From Bacteroidota bacterium (GTDB lineage Bacteria > Bacteroidota > Bacteroidia > Chitinophagales > Chitinophagaceae): a DNA stretch of 6,660 nucleotides. The notes beneath the pieces were generated by a model, which searched no databases, had not been told where the DNA came from, and worked only from the letters and a program-made list of their open reading frames with translations. The DNA is taken from positions 1 through 6,660 of the forward strand of contig JAEYVW010000270.1 of the NCBI GenBank assembly GCA_023429365.1, read 5' to 3'. The translations under genes and the position numbers were made by a program. This document shows, one piece after another, positions 4,973 to 6,660 of the stretch (the first letter of the stretch is position 1; the number at the start of each line of letters is the position of its first letter).

Positions 4973-6660
4973 ATGAATAAAACCGAATTGCAGCGCCAAC
5001 AGGCCCTTGAGTACCATTCCAAGGGAAGGCCTGGTAAGATCGAAGTAGTCCCCACCAAGAACGCCAAAACACAGAGAGACCTCTCCCTTGCCTATTCCCC
5101 CGGTGTTGCCGAACCTTGTAAAGAGATTGCGGCCAACAAGGAAAACGTATATAAATACACGGCGAAAGGCAATCTCGTTGCAGTGATAAGCAACGGTACA
5201 GCAGTATTAGGCCTGGGTGATATTGGTCCCGAGGCCGGTAAACCCGTAATGGAAGGAAAAGGCGTGTTATTTAAAATATTTGCCGACATCGATGTCTTTG
5301 ATATCGAGATTGACGAAAAGGATCCCGAGAAGTTTGTGCAGATCGTAAAAGCGCTGGAACCCACTTTTGGCGGTATCAACCTCGAAGACATCAAAGCACC
5401 CGAATGCTTTTACATAGAAAAAAAGCTAAAGGAGACGATGAGCATCCCCGTGATGCACGACGACCAGCACGGTACAGCCATCATCAGCGCGGCAGCGTTA
5501 TTGAATGCGCTTGAAGTCCAGAAGAAAAAAATCGACAAGGTAAAATACGTTGTCAACGGGGCGGGTGCAGCGGCAATGGCCTGTGTGCAACTCTATGTTG
5601 CCCTCGGTGCGAAGTTTGAGAACTTCACGATGTTCGACAGAAAGGGTGTGATCCATAAAGGACGTACCGATCTTGATGAACTAAAATCCAAGTTTGCCAA
5701 TGCCAAAAATGCGATGACACTGGAACAGGCGATGAAAGATGCGGATGTGTTCATCGGCCTGAGTGCAGGAAATGTGGTGTCGAAGGAAATGGTGAAGTCG
5801 ATGGCAAAAAACCCGATCGTTTTTGCCATGGCTAACCCCGATCCTGAGATCAGCTGGGAAGACGCCACCGAAGTGAGGAAAGACCTGATCATGGCAACTG
5901 GCCGCAGTGATTATCCCAACCAGGTCAATAACGTACTTGGTTTCCCGTATATCTTCCGCGGCGCACTGGATGTAAGGGCCACACAGATCAATGAAGAAAT
6001 GAAACTGGCGGCGGTGAAAGCGCTGGCTGCATTGGCCAAAACCCCGGTGCCGGATATTGTTAACCTGGCCTATAATGAAAAAACAATTTCATTTGGGCCG
6101 AATTATATTATTCCAAAACCCGTTGACCCACGACTATTATCGACAGTGTCACCGGCTGTTGCCCGTGCCGCGATGGAAAGCGGGGTGGCTCAACATCCCA
6201 TCACCGACTGGGAGACTTACACGTCAGAACTGGAAACCCGCCTGGGTATCGACAATCACGTGATGCGCGCCATTGGTAACAAAGCCAGACGTGATCCGCG
6301 ACGCATTGTTTTTGCTGAAGCTGATAATGTGAAAGTGCTAAAAGCGGCAGCCGTGGCTTTTGAAGAAGGCATTGCCTATCCCATTCTGCTTGGGGACGAA
6401 AACCGGATCAAAACGATCGCCGCCACAAACGGTATCGAGCTCGATGGTCTGCCTATTCTGGATCCACGAAGCGATAGTACGGAAGAAAAAAGAAATCAAT
6501 ACTCTGAAATTTTCTTCCGTAAAAGAAGTCGCCGTGGCTTCAATGCGTATGAGTCAAAGAAGGTCATGCGCGACCGAAACTACTTTGGCTGCATGATGGT
6601 GGAATGTGGAGACGCGGATGCGATGATATCCGGTCTTACCAAAAATTATCCTGATACCAT
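4973..6660 (+). CDS. maeB: NADP-dependent malic enzyme with phosphotransacetylase-like C-terminal domain, 3' end beyond the window
   Basis: This is the oxaloacetate-decarboxylating malic enzyme that converts malate to pyruvate and CO2 in the cytoplasm while reducing NAD(P). The frame from ATG 4973 stays open for 562 codons to the right edge; family members of this two-domain type are about 750-770 residues, so roughly 200 are missing. Visible motifs: [10 protein letters not shown] with catalytic Tyr41, [15 protein letters not shown] with catalytic Lys96, [14 protein letters not shown] with metal ligands Glu138 and Asp139, [11 protein letters not shown] with Asp164, the nucleotide-binding [12 protein letters not shown] (193-204), and [10 protein letters not shown]. 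From about residue 428 ([19 protein letters not shown]) the protein continues into a phosphotransacetylase-like domain. In the E. coli MaeB family this domain is regulatory rather than catalytic. NADP preference is inferred from the family. The gene is divergent from the ABC operon and has no obvious functional tie to it. Confidence 0.96.
   Translation, partial: MNKTELQRQQALEYHSKGRPGKIEVVPTKNAKTQRDLSLAYSPGVAEPCKEIAANKENVYKYTAKGNLVAVISNGTAVLGLGDIGPEAGKPVMEGKGVLFKIFADIDVFDIEIDEKDPEKFVQIVKALEPTFGGINLEDIKAPECFYIEKKLKETMSIPVMHDDQHGTAIISAAALLNALEVQKKKIDKVKYVVNGAGAAAMACVQLYVALGAKFENFTMFDRKGVIHKGRTDLDELKSKFANAKNAMTLEQAMKDADVFIGLSAGNVVSKEMVKSMAKNPIVFAMANPDPEISWEDATEVRKDLIMATGRSDYPNQVNNVLGFPYIFRGALDVRATQINEEMKLAAVKALAALAKTPVPDIVNLAYNEKTISFGPNYIIPKPVDPRLLSTVSPAVARAAMESGVAQHPITDWETYTSELETRLGIDNHVMRAIGNKARRDPRRIVFAEADNVKVLKAAAVAFEEGIAYPILLGDENRIKTIAATNGIELDGLPILDPRSDSTEEKRNQYSEIFFRKRSRRGFNAYESKKVMRDRNYFGCMMVECGDADAMISGLTKNYPDT

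Noticed and set aside
5092..5892. Minus-strand open frames inside maeB
   Set aside because: They are antisense to an uninterrupted, highly conserved malic enzyme frame. The low-complexity Ser/Ile/Phe translations are typical of shadows.
4973..6660. Possible frameshift in maeB because short alternative frames appear near 6057-6596
   Set aside because: Codon-by-codon reading from 4973 gives a continuous frame to the edge with malic enzyme motifs and then phosphotransacetylase-like sequence in the same frame.
1..6660. CRISPR arrays, tRNA or rRNA genes, insertion sequences, phage genes
   Set aside because: I saw no regularly spaced repeats, cloverleaf-like segments, transposase motifs or terminal inverted repeats in the window.

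Overview
The window looks like chromosomal DNA from a member of the Bacteroidota, probably near the Chitinophagaceae. Three things point there. The start codons lack Shine-Dalgarno sequences. The best promoter match is the Bacteroidota type (TTG, 20 bp, TATATTTG). The ABC permeases, the YtrA-type regulator and the GIN-like envelope protein are types common in that phylum. The exact genus is inference.

Positions 1-4773 hold one compact minus-strand gene cluster, read from right to left: ABC ATPase 1 (4773-3943), a 92-residue one-TM protein (3896-3618), a six-TM ABC permease-like protein (3587-2775), a YtrA-type GntR regulator (2721-2347), a membrane-anchored GIN/DUF2807-like protein (2330-1575), ABC ATPase 2 of the BcrA/LanF type (1543-632), and an ABC-2 permease of the lantibiotic-immunity (LanE/MutE) type. 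The permease overlaps ATPase 2 by ATGA and runs off the left edge. Gaps are -4 to 53 bp, so this is very probably one operon. It resembles Bacillus ytr-type and LanFEG-type export or immunity loci, which respond to or protect against cell-envelope antibiotics. The substrate cannot be read from the sequence.

Positions 4774-4972 are the divergent intergenic region. It carries a good leftward promoter. A near-perfect palindrome lies just downstream of its -7 box and resembles the operator type used by YtrA regulators. This suggests the operon is autorepressed by its own fourth gene.

From 4973 to the right edge, on the plus strand, lies the first 562 codons of maeB, a malic enzyme with a C-terminal phosphotransacetylase-like domain. 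It is a central-metabolism gene with no evident link to the ABC operon.

The most interesting observation is the small protein at 3896-3618. Its N-terminus and upstream DNA resemble the start of the permease that follows it. Its C-terminus resembles the end of the ATPase that precedes it. This is the pattern expected if a tandem ATPase-permease duplication later collapsed by an in-frame deletion.
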